Shown: positions 44,075 to 52,538 of the stretch, piece after piece
Numbering within the stretch: the first letter of the stretch is position 1
Layout: every line of letters begins with the position of its first letter
Assembly (NCBI GenBank): GCA_002315735.1
Contig: DCIA01000005.1
Location: forward strand, 62,001-126,000
Source of the DNA: Clostridiales bacterium UBA1738
GTDB lineage: Bacteria > Bacillota > Clostridia > UBA1381
Direction of reading: 5' to 3'
Length of the DNA: 64,000 nt
The notes under the pieces: model-generated
Databases searched by the model: none
Seen by the model: the letters and a program-made list of their open reading frames with translations, nothing else
What the model was told of the DNA's origin: nothing
Program-made: the position numbers and the translations under genes

Positions 44075-44090
44075 GTATATATGGTATAAT
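44062..44090 (+). promoter_or_regulatory. Promoter for the eutS operon, overlapping the terminator
   Basis: TTGCTT (44062-44067), a 17-base spacer and TATAAT (44085-44090). The -35 begins within the 3' arm of the preceding terminator. Confidence 0.58.
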
Positions 44091-44130
44091 TATTCTATAT
44101 TTTTTGGAATCATAAAAGGGAGGGTTTGCT

Positions 44131-44514
44131 ATGGACATTACAGATGCAATCATTAAAAACGGTCAAGACAAAATGCGAATAATTCAAGAACTTGTACCGG
44201 GAAAGCAAATCACAATTGCACACATTATAGCAAGTCCTGATGAAATCTTATATACAAAACTCGGTTTAAATCCTGAAATTGATTATAACCATTCATCAAT
44301 AGGAATTATGACAATGTCCCCTGCCGAAACTGCTGTTATCGCAGCTGATATTGCTATGAAATCATCTAATGTTGAACTTGGATTTGTAGACCGTTTTAGT
44401 GGAACACTAATAATCACAGGCAGTGTTTCCAATACAGAAACTGCTGTAAATTCAGTTTGCGAATATGCAAAAAACAAACTCGGATTTGCTGTATGTGATA
44501 TTACAAAAACCTGA
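44131..44514 (+). CDS. eutS: EutS-type bacterial microcompartment shell protein
   Basis: A 127-residue BMC-domain protein. EutS forms hexameric tiles in the shell of ethanolamine-utilising microcompartments. Close matches to EutS are RIIQELVPGKQITIAHIIASP (about 16-36), SIGIMTMSPAETAVIAADIA (about 52-71), GFVDRFSGTLIITGSV (about 86-101) and the ending CDITKT. About 15 residues (MDITDAIIKNGQDKM) precede the usual start; GGGAGGG before 44131 supports the long form. No other microcompartment or ethanolamine gene occurs in the window except eutP, whose ATG overlaps the eutS stop (TGATG). Confidence 0.9.
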   Translation: MDITDAIIKNGQDKMRIIQELVPGKQITIAHIIASPDEILYTKLGLNPEIDYNHSSIGIMTMSPAETAVIAADIAMKSSNVELGFVDRFSGTLIITGSVSNTETAVNSVCEYAKNKLGFAVCDITKT

Positions 44515-44981
44515 TGAAAAAGATAATTTTAGTTGGGCGTTCAGAATGTGGAAAAACAACATTAATCCAAGCATTACGCCAAGAAAAAATAGAATACAAA
44601 AAAACGCAATATGTGAATAATTTTGATGTTTTAGTAGATACCCCGGGTGAGTACTGCGAAACTAAAAACTTGGGTGCAGCACTTGCGATGTACACTTTTG
44701 AAGCACAAGTTGTGGGGCTTGTATTAAGTGCCACAGAGCCATTTTCACTCTTCCCACCGTGTTGTGCTGTTATGGTAAATAGACCTGTAATTGGCATAGT
44801 GACAAAAACCGATTCAAAATACGCAAATAAAAACAGAGCAAAAAATTGGTTGGAACTTGCCGGCTGCCAAAAAGTGTTTTTTACATCATCATACATTGGG
44901 GACGGAATTTTTGAAATATTAGAATATCTCAAAGAAGACGGCGACATTCTTCCTTGGGAAATAAGTAAAAAGGATGTGTAA
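44514..44981 (+). CDS. eutP: EutP/PduV-type small GTPase
   Basis: A 155-residue Ras-like P-loop GTPase of the EutP/PduV family, which accompanies microcompartment operons; acetate kinase activity has been reported for Salmonella EutP. The GTPase motifs are G1 GRSECGKTT (8-16), G3 DTPGEY (42-47) and G4 TKTD (97-100), with a G5-like TSSYIGDGI near 121-129. The early KKTQYVNNFDVLVDTPGEY region matches EutP. Translation is coupled to eutS, and ireB follows after two bases. This pairing without eut enzymes suggests a shell-associated role other than a full ethanolamine compartment. Confidence 0.9.
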   Translation: MKKIILVGRSECGKTTLIQALRQEKIEYKKTQYVNNFDVLVDTPGEYCETKNLGAALAMYTFEAQVVGLVLSATEPFSLFPPCCAVMVNRPVIGIVTKTDSKYANKNRAKNWLELAGCQKVFFTSSYIGDGIFEILEYLKEDGDILPWEISKKDV

Positions 44982-44983
44982 AT

Positions 44984-45238
44984 ATGGATTTTAATAACGA
45001 TACAATGAAAATTAACATAGACTCTGAAAAATCCAGTGAAGTTCACGATATAGTTGCTACTGTTTATGATGCACTTCAAATTAAAGGCTATGACCCAATA
45101 AGCCAAATTGTCGGATATATTCTATCAGACGATCCTACCTACATCACAAGTTATAATGGTGCAAGAAGTATGATTGTTCGTGTGGAACGTGACGAATTGT
45201 TAGAGGAACTTGTTAAAAACTATATAAAACATCTTTAA
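44984..45238 (+). CDS. ireB: IreB family regulatory phosphoprotein (UPF0297)
   Basis: An 84-residue protein of the IreB/UPF0297 family. In Enterococcus faecalis IreB is phosphorylated by the PASTA kinase IreK and affects cephalosporin resistance. The family core is visible: VYDALQIKGYDPISQIVGYILSDDP followed by YITSYNGARSMIVRVERDEL (about 26-70). The usual neighbours alaS and ruvX (yrrK) are missing. Instead it sits two bases after eutP and 17 before a CpsB-type gene, an unexpected operon. Confidence 0.92.
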   Translation: MDFNNDTMKINIDSEKSSEVHDIVATVYDALQIKGYDPISQIVGYILSDDPTYITSYNGARSMIVRVERDELLEELVKNYIKHL

Positions 45239-45255
45239 TTTATGCGAGGTGACCT

Positions 45256-46011
45256 ATGGTAGATTTTCATTCTCATATTTTGCCCTCACTTGATGACGGA
45301 GCAAAGGATATTGAAACAAGCCTTGAAATGTTAAAGCTTTCAAAGGAGCTTGGCATCAACACTATTGTTTCAACTTCTCATTGTCACACTTTTAACGGCA
45401 ATAATGATATTTTGAAATTTCTTGATGCTCGCAACGAGTCCTATAACACCTTAGTAAAAGAAATTTCAAAAAACCCTTCTTTGTATCCTAAGATAGTGCT
45501 TGGCGCAGAAGTTTATTTATCAAATAATTTGAGTAAATGCGACGATCTTAAAAAACTCACGATAGGTGATACCGATTATATTTTACTTGAAATGCCATCA
45601 ACCGATTGGAACGATGAGCTATTTGAAGAAATTTATAAGATAAGTTGCCTGGGATTAAAGCCAATTATCGCTCATCTTGACAGGTATTTGGATTTGGAAG
45701 ATAGATTTTCTGAACTTTTTAGTCTCGATGTATTGTTCCAAATAAATTCTGATGCTTTTTTCAAAAGACCAATAAGACGAAAAATATCAGAGTTTTTCTA
45801 TCAAGATGCAATTCATGTAATCGGAAGCGATATGCATAACTTAGATTCAAGGTCTCAAACTCTAAAAAAAGCATATGCCGTTATAGACAAGAAATTTGGA
45901 AAAGACTATTCAAGGTATTTAAGGCATTCGGCTGTACATATTTTAAATAATGAAACTGTTTCCCACGCAAGATTAAAAAAACTAAGTTTTAAACAAAAAT
46001 TATTCCTATAA
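45256..46011 (+). CDS. CpsB/YwqE-type PHP phosphoesterase (tyrosine-protein phosphatase)
   Basis: A 251-residue metal-dependent phosphatase of the PHP superfamily. CpsB/Wzb-like members dephosphorylate the bacterial tyrosine kinases that control capsule or exopolysaccharide synthesis. Metal-binding motifs are DFHSHILPSLDDGA with H5 and H7, SHCHT near 42-46, a GAEVY glutamate near 80, IIAHLDRY near 140 and GSDMHN near 195. No tyrosine kinase or polysaccharide genes are adjacent. It ends the eutS-eutP-ireB operon at a bidirectional terminator. Confidence 0.87.
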   Translation: MVDFHSHILPSLDDGAKDIETSLEMLKLSKELGINTIVSTSHCHTFNGNNDILKFLDARNESYNTLVKEISKNPSLYPKIVLGAEVYLSNNLSKCDDLKKLTIGDTDYILLEMPSTDWNDELFEEIYKISCLGLKPIIAHLDRYLDLEDRFSELFSLDVLFQINSDAFFKRPIRRKISEFFYQDAIHVIGSDMHNLDSRSQTLKKAYAVIDKKFGKDYSRYLRHSAVHILNNETVSHARLKKLSFKQKLFL

Positions 46012-46015
46012 AAAC

Positions 46016-46055
46016 AAAACAGTATTTGATTAATTAAAATCAAATACTGTTTTTC
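46016..46055. terminator. Bidirectional terminator between the CpsB-like gene and topB
   Basis: A 16-bp perfect stem (46016-46031 with 46038-46053) overlaps the topB stop codon and has T runs in both directions. Confidence 0.88.
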
Positions 46056-48120
46056 CGTTTTCTAACTTTAATTTTGCAGAAAATTTATTTCCCGTTCTTT
46101 TTGAAACAAACCCGTCTATTTTATAACTCTCCCCTGTTTCCAGTAGTTTCCTTACATTTGAAACAGAAATAATCCTTCCCAAAATCTGATTATTCATACT
46201 AAATTTACATCCGTTTTTATATCCTGCACAGCCATAACCAAATCTTGTTCTAATGACATCTTCGTGGCACAGTGGGCATTTCCCTACGATGTCGCCTACA
46301 AATCCATCATCAGTATCAAACTCGGGGCTTGTTTCTCTTTTTTTAAACACTTCGCTTATTTCTCTTTCGGCAAGGCTTATACTATCTTCAATTTTTATCT
46401 CGCCACGATAAACCTTTTTAAGTGCTTTTCCAAGTTCTGATGTCTTATATTTATCCATACTAATATTCATTCTGGAAAGTGACTCAATTAGAAATTCTCC
46501 GCCCGGCAAAAGACTGTAAACATCTTTTTTTAGTTCGATATAACCGCTACTAATCGCATTATCTATAATTCCTGTCCTTGTAGCCTCAGTCCCTAGTTCA
46601 AGCCCTTCAAAAATTGCTCTGTACTCTTCCGCATCATCGTCCGTTTCGATATTTTGTTTTTCCTCACGGAAGGGATTTTTCAGATAATTATTAAGAGTTT
46701 CTATTGTGTAATGTTTCGGTGGATTTGTTTCCTTTTCAGTCGGTTTAAAATCAATATTAACAATATCACCCTTATTTAACTGAGGCAATATTTTATCCTT
46801 TTTTGTGTAATCATCATACTTTGTCCAGCCCTTATTTAATATAACCGTTCCCTTTAATGAAAACTCCTCTATATCACCCACTCTGATTTTGATTTCCTGC
46901 TTTTCCGCAATGCATTCTTCACTGCAAAATACAGCAACAAATCTTCTCATGATAGTGCCATAGACTTTTTTTTCATCTTCCGATAATGCTTCTTTTTGCG
47001 GCAATTTATAAGTTGGCGTAAGTGCTGAGTGCGCCTCGATTTTTGAATCGTCAAATATTTGTTTATTAAACTTAAACTCCACAGGATAACCTAGTTTTTT
47101 AACGCCATCTAAAATCATTTTTATTTTATCCTGCTCATTTACTGCAAGATATTCCGAGTTTGTTCTTGGATATGTAACATAGCCTTTTTCATATAATCCT
47201 TGCAATATTTTAAGGCTCTCATCCATAGGCATTTTATATTTTTTACCAAGAACATTTTGAAGTTTTGTAAGCGAAAATAGTTTCCCTGCTTTTAAACTGT
47301 CTTTTTTTGTTTTCTTGCTTGTAACTATCGCCTTTTGGCTGTTATATTTGTCGCATAATTCCTGTGCTTTTTTAAGGCTGTTTTTATCAAACTTTTCTTT
47401 GCTCAAAAGTTCAATCTCTTCTCCGTTTGTTTCCGCCTTGCTGCAAATCGCATAATAAATATCCGGAGTAAAATGCCGAATTGCCATATCCCTATCATAA
47501 ATCGCCTTAACTATTGGCACAATAACTCGTCCAACCCTTAAAAGTGTTCCGGTCTTTAAGGTTGCAAATCTTGTTAAATTTACGCCATAAAGCCAGTCCA
47601 TATAGGTTCTTGCATACCCTTCGTTTGCAAGATTTTGATACTCCGTTTCATCCTTCATAGAAGCCAGTGCCGCTTTTATTGTTTGTGGGGTTTGGTCAGG
47701 AAGCCATAATCTTTTAAAACTCTTTTCGCCAATCCCTGCCTTTTCTGCACAAATCCTTATGATAATTTCGCCCTCACGGTCAGAGTCACCTGCATTTACA
47801 ACGGTATCCACATCACTTCTGTTAATAAGCGTCTTTATCGTTTCAAACTGTTTTCTTACTCCCCTATCCTCCTGTTTGTTCTTGTCCTTTTTTATTTGAA
47901 ACTCGAACTTTTTAGGAAAACACGGGATATTATCCATAGTCCATCTTCCACTCGGGTTTGGTGAATAATCTTCAATGTCAGATAGGGAAAAAAGATGCCC
48001 AAACGCCCAAGTAATTATATAATTTTGGTCATACAAAAAGCCGTCGGCTCTTTGCATTTTTCCAATACCGGCGGCTATATTTCGGGCCAGACTCGGTTTT
48101 TCTGCTATAATAAGTATCAT
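46030..48120 (-). CDS. topB: DNA topoisomerase III (type IA)
   Basis: A 696-residue single-strand-passing topoisomerase that resolves replication and recombination intermediates. The N-terminal TOPRIM domain begins MILIIAEKPSLARNIA and has NAGDSDREGE with the metal-binding acidic residues (about 110-119). The active tyrosine is Y317 in YVTYPRTNSEYL. EGLELGTEATRTGIID lies near 505, and a C-terminal zinc finger is C-x2-C ... C-x5-C (CPLCHEDVIRTRFGYGC, near 625-640). The length and single finger fit TopB rather than TopA. It follows the VanW gene by 25 bases. Confidence 0.95.
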   Translation of the reverse strand: MILIIAEKPSLARNIAAGIGKMQRADGFLYDQNYIITWAFGHLFSLSDIEDYSPNPSGRWTMDNIPCFPKKFEFQIKKDKNKQEDRGVRKQFETIKTLINRSDVDTVVNAGDSDREGEIIIRICAEKAGIGEKSFKRLWLPDQTPQTIKAALASMKDETEYQNLANEGYARTYMDWLYGVNLTRFATLKTGTLLRVGRVIVPIVKAIYDRDMAIRHFTPDIYYAICSKAETNGEEIELLSKEKFDKNSLKKAQELCDKYNSQKAIVTSKKTKKDSLKAGKLFSLTKLQNVLGKKYKMPMDESLKILQGLYEKGYVTYPRTNSEYLAVNEQDKIKMILDGVKKLGYPVEFKFNKQIFDDSKIEAHSALTPTYKLPQKEALSEDEKKVYGTIMRRFVAVFCSEECIAEKQEIKIRVGDIEEFSLKGTVILNKGWTKYDDYTKKDKILPQLNKGDIVNIDFKPTEKETNPPKHYTIETLNNYLKNPFREEKQNIETDDDAEEYRAIFEGLELGTEATRTGIIDNAISSGYIELKKDVYSLLPGGEFLIESLSRMNISMDKYKTSELGKALKKVYRGEIKIEDSISLAEREISEVFKKRETSPEFDTDDGFVGDIVGKCPLCHEDVIRTRFGYGCAGYKNGCKFSMNNQILGRIISVSNVRKLLETGESYKIDGFVSKRTGNKFSAKLKLENGKTVFDFN

Positions 48121-48145
48121 AAAAAAACCGTCCTTTCCCTATATA

Positions 48146-49813
48146 TTATTCTGTTTCAATCTCAACATCTTCTGTTTCTTCATTTGCTTTTGGTCTTTTT
48201 ATTGTGTTTGTTTCTTTTTCTGTCTTATTGCTATCATTTTCTTCCACGATAGTGTTTGAAGTCGTAGGTTTAACCTCTTCTCCTACTGCAACTTTTGTCG
48301 GTACCATTTTATATGAACTTGCTTTCATCGTTTCCGATTTAATTTCTTTTCCGTCTTCATATACCTTTCTTACAGTAGTCACATTATAACCTGTTTTACC
48401 ATTTGAGATGGTTTTTCTCTCGCCGGCTTTCATACCGGCTGTAACAACCTCCTCAGTTGTGGAATTTTTAGTTGATGTTACAGTATTAATAATCTTAACG
48501 GTTTTATTCTTTTCAGGCTTTGCTCCAAGAATTGATACATTAACCTTTTTGCCACCTGTTGTAACCGAAATTTTAATAGGATTTTTCGTATTATTTTTAA
48601 ACCGAAAATCAATAGAGCCATAAGACACTGTTGCATCTTGACCTTTCGGCACATAAGACACCGTCATAGAGTGGCTTTTTCTTTCTAAAACTTGTAAATC
48701 TGCATACAAAACGGCAGAATAAAGCGTACTGCTAACCTGACAAACGCCGCCACCAAGACCTTGAACTGTGTCTCCGTTTGCAAACACCGGTGCTTCTTTG
48801 AAACCATTTTCTGTCGTTCTTCTCCCTACAACTTTATTGTAGGAGAATTCTTCGCCCGGCATTAGAATATACCCATTAATCTTTCTTGCTGCAAGTTCCA
48901 CATTATCGGCACGATTTTTTGTAGATGTAGCATAAGAAGATGAATATTGTCCCAAGCTATATCCAAACAAACTTTCATTTATTGATTTTTCGGTAATTTC
49001 CGGCATTGTTGTTTGCACTTTTAAAGTGATTGCACCGCCACTTGTTATTTTATCAATTTGGGATTTGATTTCCTCTTTGTCTATATTTCTTCCTACTATT
49101 TCCGGAGTTATTATCAATTTCCCATCTTTAATCTCATATGATGCATCTTTTGGTTCTGAAAAAATCTCGTTATAAATGCTATCTACACCGGGTGTTGGGG
49201 CTTCTTCACTCTTTAATGTAAGCAGGATTTCGTATTCATAATTTTCAAATGATTTTTCAACTTGTTCTACAAGATTTGTTACATCCCTACTCTGTCCCTC
49301 TTGACCTTTTTTAATTGTCACAGTATCAGTACCAAACTCAATATCATAGTTTTTTTGCTCGCCTATAACAGAAACACCAAAATCATATACAATTCCGGCA
49401 AGTTCTTCTTTATCATAGGAAACAACATACTTTAAATCTTCTTTATAAAAGAAAGCATTTATAAGTTCTTTTATGTCTTTCAAAAATCCTTTATTTCTTC
49501 CAACTTCAAATGCTTTTTGGCAAGAAGCCTCTGTATCTTTTTTTAGGTCAATGTCACGTCCTAAAAATTCTACTTTGTTTCCGTTTTCATCTTTTAAGAT
49601 GATTTTTTGTTCCATTAAACTTTCAGTTTTTAGTGATTTTTCTGCTTCATTAATGGTCATTTTTTCCAAACTTATTCCGTCAACGCTTACGCCCTTTGCA
49701 ATTGTCTCACCGGGATATATAAGTAGCGCAAATGCTCCTAGAATAAGAATAATTACAAGTAATATAATTAAAACTATCTTTAAACCTAACTTATTATTTC
49801 TTTGTCTTCTCAT
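48146..49813 (-). CDS. VanW family protein with peptidoglycan-binding and G5-like domains
   Basis: A 555-residue membrane-anchored surface protein. One N-terminal helix (about 10-32) is followed by two PG-binding-4-type repeats (about 40-270), each around GVSVDGISLEKMTINEAEKSL-like sequence. The VanW domain (about 290-425) contains ILMPGEEFSYNKVVG and GLGGGVCQVSSTLY. A G5-like domain follows (about 440-520), then a Glu/Lys/Thr-rich tail. VanW is named after the vancomycin cluster, but these multidomain versions are common in clostridia and of unknown function, probably at the cell wall. It lies between the YkgJ-type gene and topB. Confidence 0.9.
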   Translation of the reverse strand: MRRQRNNKLGLKIVLIILLVIILILGAFALLIYPGETIAKGVSVDGISLEKMTINEAEKSLKTESLMEQKIILKDENGNKVEFLGRDIDLKKDTEASCQKAFEVGRNKGFLKDIKELINAFFYKEDLKYVVSYDKEELAGIVYDFGVSVIGEQKNYDIEFGTDTVTIKKGQEGQSRDVTNLVEQVEKSFENYEYEILLTLKSEEAPTPGVDSIYNEIFSEPKDASYEIKDGKLIITPEIVGRNIDKEEIKSQIDKITSGGAITLKVQTTMPEITEKSINESLFGYSLGQYSSSYATSTKNRADNVELAARKINGYILMPGEEFSYNKVVGRRTTENGFKEAPVFANGDTVQGLGGGVCQVSSTLYSAVLYADLQVLERKSHSMTVSYVPKGQDATVSYGSIDFRFKNNTKNPIKISVTTGGKKVNVSILGAKPEKNKTVKIINTVTSTKNSTTEEVVTAGMKAGERKTISNGKTGYNVTTVRKVYEDGKEIKSETMKASSYKMVPTKVAVGEEVKPTTSNTIVEENDSNKTEKETNTIKRPKANEETEDVEIETE

Positions 49814-49827
49814 ACCAAACCCCTAAA

Positions 49828-50349
49828 TTAATCCTCATAAAAATTTCTATATTCGTCTATGTATTTAGAATATTCTTTTAAAAACACTTTTATTTCTTTA
49901 TTTTTTGAAAGAAGATTAAATGCTTTTTTAACATTTTTTGAAAACTTATAATCAAATTCATCTTTTTTAAGTTCTTTTGCAAGTGGGCATAACGATTTCG
50001 CCCTTGGGTCTATTATAATTTCTGTATTTCCGTCACTATTTATGTATGGTGTTAACGGAAAAATACGGCAAGCAAGTGGTCTTTGATACCTATCGCACTT
50101 GCCATCACAAAATAGAATCGGCACATTCTTCTTTTTGTCCAAATATTCATATGTAAATTCAGATTTTTCCAAAGTAGCCCAAGGAGGATTTAAAAGTTCT
50201 ATTACCTTTTCTTCCCCCGGAAAAAGATACATACCGGAGTCATCACCCTTGCAACATCTTGCTCCGCAAAGCCTTCCGCAGTCAGCTTTAATGGGAGTTA
50301 TTTTATCAAATAATCTGTATATCTGTAAATAAATATATGCAATATTCAT
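49828..50349 (-). CDS. YkgJ-type cysteine-cluster protein
   Basis: A 173-residue cytosolic protein of the YkgJ/UPF0153 family, thought to bind zinc or iron; function unknown. The cysteine cluster is visible as CGRLCGARCCKGD (about 24-36), a later CDGKCDRYQRPLACRIFPL (about 80-98) and a SLCPLA segment near 120. The ATG at 50349 follows AAAGGGCAAGATAGA; the longer reading begins 15 codons earlier without such a site. It is first of three minus-strand genes with the VanW protein and topB, and has its own promoter divergent from the topoisomerase pair. Confidence 0.85.
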   Translation of the reverse strand: MNIAYIYLQIYRLFDKITPIKADCGRLCGARCCKGDDSGMYLFPGEEKVIELLNPPWATLEKSEFTYEYLDKKKNVPILFCDGKCDRYQRPLACRIFPLTPYINSDGNTEIIIDPRAKSLCPLAKELKKDEFDYKFSKNVKKAFNLLSKNKEIKVFLKEYSKYIDEYRNFYED

Positions 50350-50384
50350 TCTATCTTGCCCTTTCAAAAACATTTTACCAGTCC

Positions 50385-50413
50385 ATTTTATCACACTTTT
50401 TTTTTAATTACAA
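50385..50413 (-). promoter_or_regulatory. Sigma-A promoter for the YkgJ-VanW-topB operon
   Basis: On the minus strand TTGTAA (50408-50413), a 17-base spacer and TAAAAT (50385-50390). It diverges from the promoter at 50429-50457, with 15 bases between the two -35 elements. Confidence 0.7.
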
Positions 50414-50428
50414 TAGTGATAATATAAT

Positions 50429-50457
50429 TTGACAATTTTCACTAAATATAGTATAAT
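50429..50457 (+). promoter_or_regulatory. Consensus sigma-A promoter for the topoisomerase operon
   Basis: TTGACA, a 17-base spacer and TATAAT match the consensus exactly, 56 bases before the ATG at 50514. Confidence 0.88.
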
Positions 50458-50513
50458 AAAACAGTATATAATCTACTGAAAAATCAAGATATTGATATAG
50501 AAAGGGAACTATT

Positions 50514-52526
50514 ATGCCTAAAAAAAAGGAAGAATACGGAAACCAAAGCATAACAAGTTTAAAAGGTGCTGACAGAGTAAGAAAGCGTCCTGCTGTTATT
50601 TTTGGTTCTGATGGTCTTGAAGGTTGTGAACATTCCTTCTTTGAAATCTTGTCAAACTCCATTGACGAAGCTCGTGAAGGTTATGGAGATATAATTGAGG
50701 TCACTCGTTTTAATGATGGTAGCATTGAAGTCCGTGACCACGGCAGAGGAATACCACTTGACTATAACGAAAAGGAAGATAGGTTTAACTGGGAACTTGT
50801 ATTTTGTGAACTTTATGCCGGTGGAAAATATGACAACAATAACGGTGGTATGTACGAATACAGTTTAGGTCTTAATGGTCTTGGTGCTTGTGCAACTCAG
50901 TATTCTGCCGAATATATGGATGTGGAAGTTATCCGTGATAAAACAAGATATTCGCTTCATTTTGAAAAGGGTGAAAATATCGGTGGGCTCACAAAAGTTC
51001 CGGTTACATCTACCAAAACAGGCTCTGTAACAAAGTGGCGTCCCGATAGAGATGTTTTTACCGACATAAATATTCCGGTAGAATTTTATAAAGATGTTCT
51101 TCAAAAGCAAGCTATGACAAATGCCGGCATACGCTTTGTTTTCTATAACGAAACAGAAACGGGAACAGAACTTTTCGAATACTATTTTGAAAATGGTATC
51201 GTTGATTACCTAAACGACACAGTAGGCGAAAAAGGTTTTACAACAGCAGAAGTGTGGGAGGCTGAAAGAGTAGGTCGTGACCGTGAAGACAAGCCCGAAT
51301 ATAAGGTGAAAATGCAAATTGCATTTTGTTTTTCTTCCGCTGTTAATCTTTTGGAATATTATCACAATTCAAGTTGGTTAGAGCATGGTGGCGCTCCCGA
51401 TAAGGCAGTTAAAAACGCATTTGTATATGCGATAGACCAATATTTAAAACAATCGGGAAAATACAACAAAAACGAGGCAAAAATAACTTTTAACGACATT
51501 TCCGACTGTTTGGCGCTTGTGATTAACTCTTTTTCTACTAACACGAGTTATGAAAACCAAACAAAAAAGGCAATCAATAATAAGTTTATTCAAGATGCAA
51601 TGACCGAGTTTTTGCGTCATCAACTTGAAGTCTATTTTATCGAGAATAAAACCGATGCCGAAAAAATTGCAAATCAAGTTTTGGTCAATAAAAGAAGTCG
51701 TGAAAATGCCGAAAAAGTTAGGATTGATACCAAAAAGAAACTTACCGGCACAATGGATATCACAAATCGTGTGGACAAGTTTGTCGATTGCAGAAGCAAA
51801 GATATCTCAAAAAGAGAAGTCTATATAGTCGAAGGTGATTCGGCTCTTGGTTCGTGTAAACTTGCAAGAGACCCTTCTTTCCAAGCGATTATGCCAATTC
51901 GTGGTAAAATCCTAAACTGCCTAAAAGCAGATTACGGCAAAATTTTTAAAAGTGATGTAATTCTTGACCTTGTAAAAGTTTTAGGTTGCGGAATTGAAAC
52001 AAAATCTAAGCATATTAAAGGCATTGAAGAATTTAATATTGACAATCTAAGATGGGACAAGGTAATTATCTGTACCGATGCCGATGTTGACGGCTTCCAA
52101 ATAAGAACACTTGTTCTTACAATGATTTACAGGCTAATGCCATCTCTAATTGATATGGGCAGGGTTTATATTGCAGAATCACCGCTTTATGAACTAACCA
52201 TAGAAAAAGGAAAGCAAAAAGGCGAAAAGCATTTTGCATACTCCGATGGTGAAAAGGAATCTATATTAAACAAACTTTCAGAAAACGGCATAAATCGTGA
52301 TGATATCGACATCAAGCGTAGTAAAGGTCTTGGCGAAAACCAACCTGAAATGATGAGTTTAACCACAATGCACCCTGCAACAAGAAGACTTATAAGGGTA
52401 ACCGCTGAAAACATCGAAAAAACTGCTGAAGTATTTGATGTACTACTTGGTGATAAATTACAAGAACGAAAAGAACATATAGCGCAAAACGGGCATTTAT
52501 ATATGGAAATGCTTGATATTAGTTAA
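50514..52526 (+). CDS. parE: Type IIA topoisomerase B subunit (ParE/GyrB-like), divergent
   Basis: A 670-residue ATPase subunit of a type IIA topoisomerase. The GHKL domain has NSIDEAREGYGD (about 48-59) with the Mg-binding Asn, and DHGRGIPLD. Where most GyrB/ParE read R-K-R-P-G-M-Y-I-G-S, this reads RKRPAVIFGSDGLEGCEHSF. The TOPRIM domain is intact: E440 in VEGDSALGSCK, and D522, D524 and D526 in DADVDGF. The end KGLGENQPEMM and TMHPATRRLIRV is conserved. The A subunit follows after 12 bases. It is probably topoisomerase IV or a lineage-specific second enzyme, not the main gyrase. Confidence 0.85.
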   Translation: MPKKKEEYGNQSITSLKGADRVRKRPAVIFGSDGLEGCEHSFFEILSNSIDEAREGYGDIIEVTRFNDGSIEVRDHGRGIPLDYNEKEDRFNWELVFCELYAGGKYDNNNGGMYEYSLGLNGLGACATQYSAEYMDVEVIRDKTRYSLHFEKGENIGGLTKVPVTSTKTGSVTKWRPDRDVFTDINIPVEFYKDVLQKQAMTNAGIRFVFYNETETGTELFEYYFENGIVDYLNDTVGEKGFTTAEVWEAERVGRDREDKPEYKVKMQIAFCFSSAVNLLEYYHNSSWLEHGGAPDKAVKNAFVYAIDQYLKQSGKYNKNEAKITFNDISDCLALVINSFSTNTSYENQTKKAINNKFIQDAMTEFLRHQLEVYFIENKTDAEKIANQVLVNKRSRENAEKVRIDTKKKLTGTMDITNRVDKFVDCRSKDISKREVYIVEGDSALGSCKLARDPSFQAIMPIRGKILNCLKADYGKIFKSDVILDLVKVLGCGIETKSKHIKGIEEFNIDNLRWDKVIICTDADVDGFQIRTLVLTMIYRLMPSLIDMGRVYIAESPLYELTIEKGKQKGEKHFAYSDGEKESILNKLSENGINRDDIDIKRSKGLGENQPEMMSLTTMHPATRRLIRVTAENIEKTAEVFDVLLGDKLQERKEHIAQNGHLYMEMLDIS

Positions 52527-52538
52527 GGAGGCAGAAAG

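Noticed and set aside
44501..45106. Open frame of 201 codons antisense to eutP and ireB
   Set aside because: Both genes on the plus strand are recognisable families. The opposite frame has no recognisable content.
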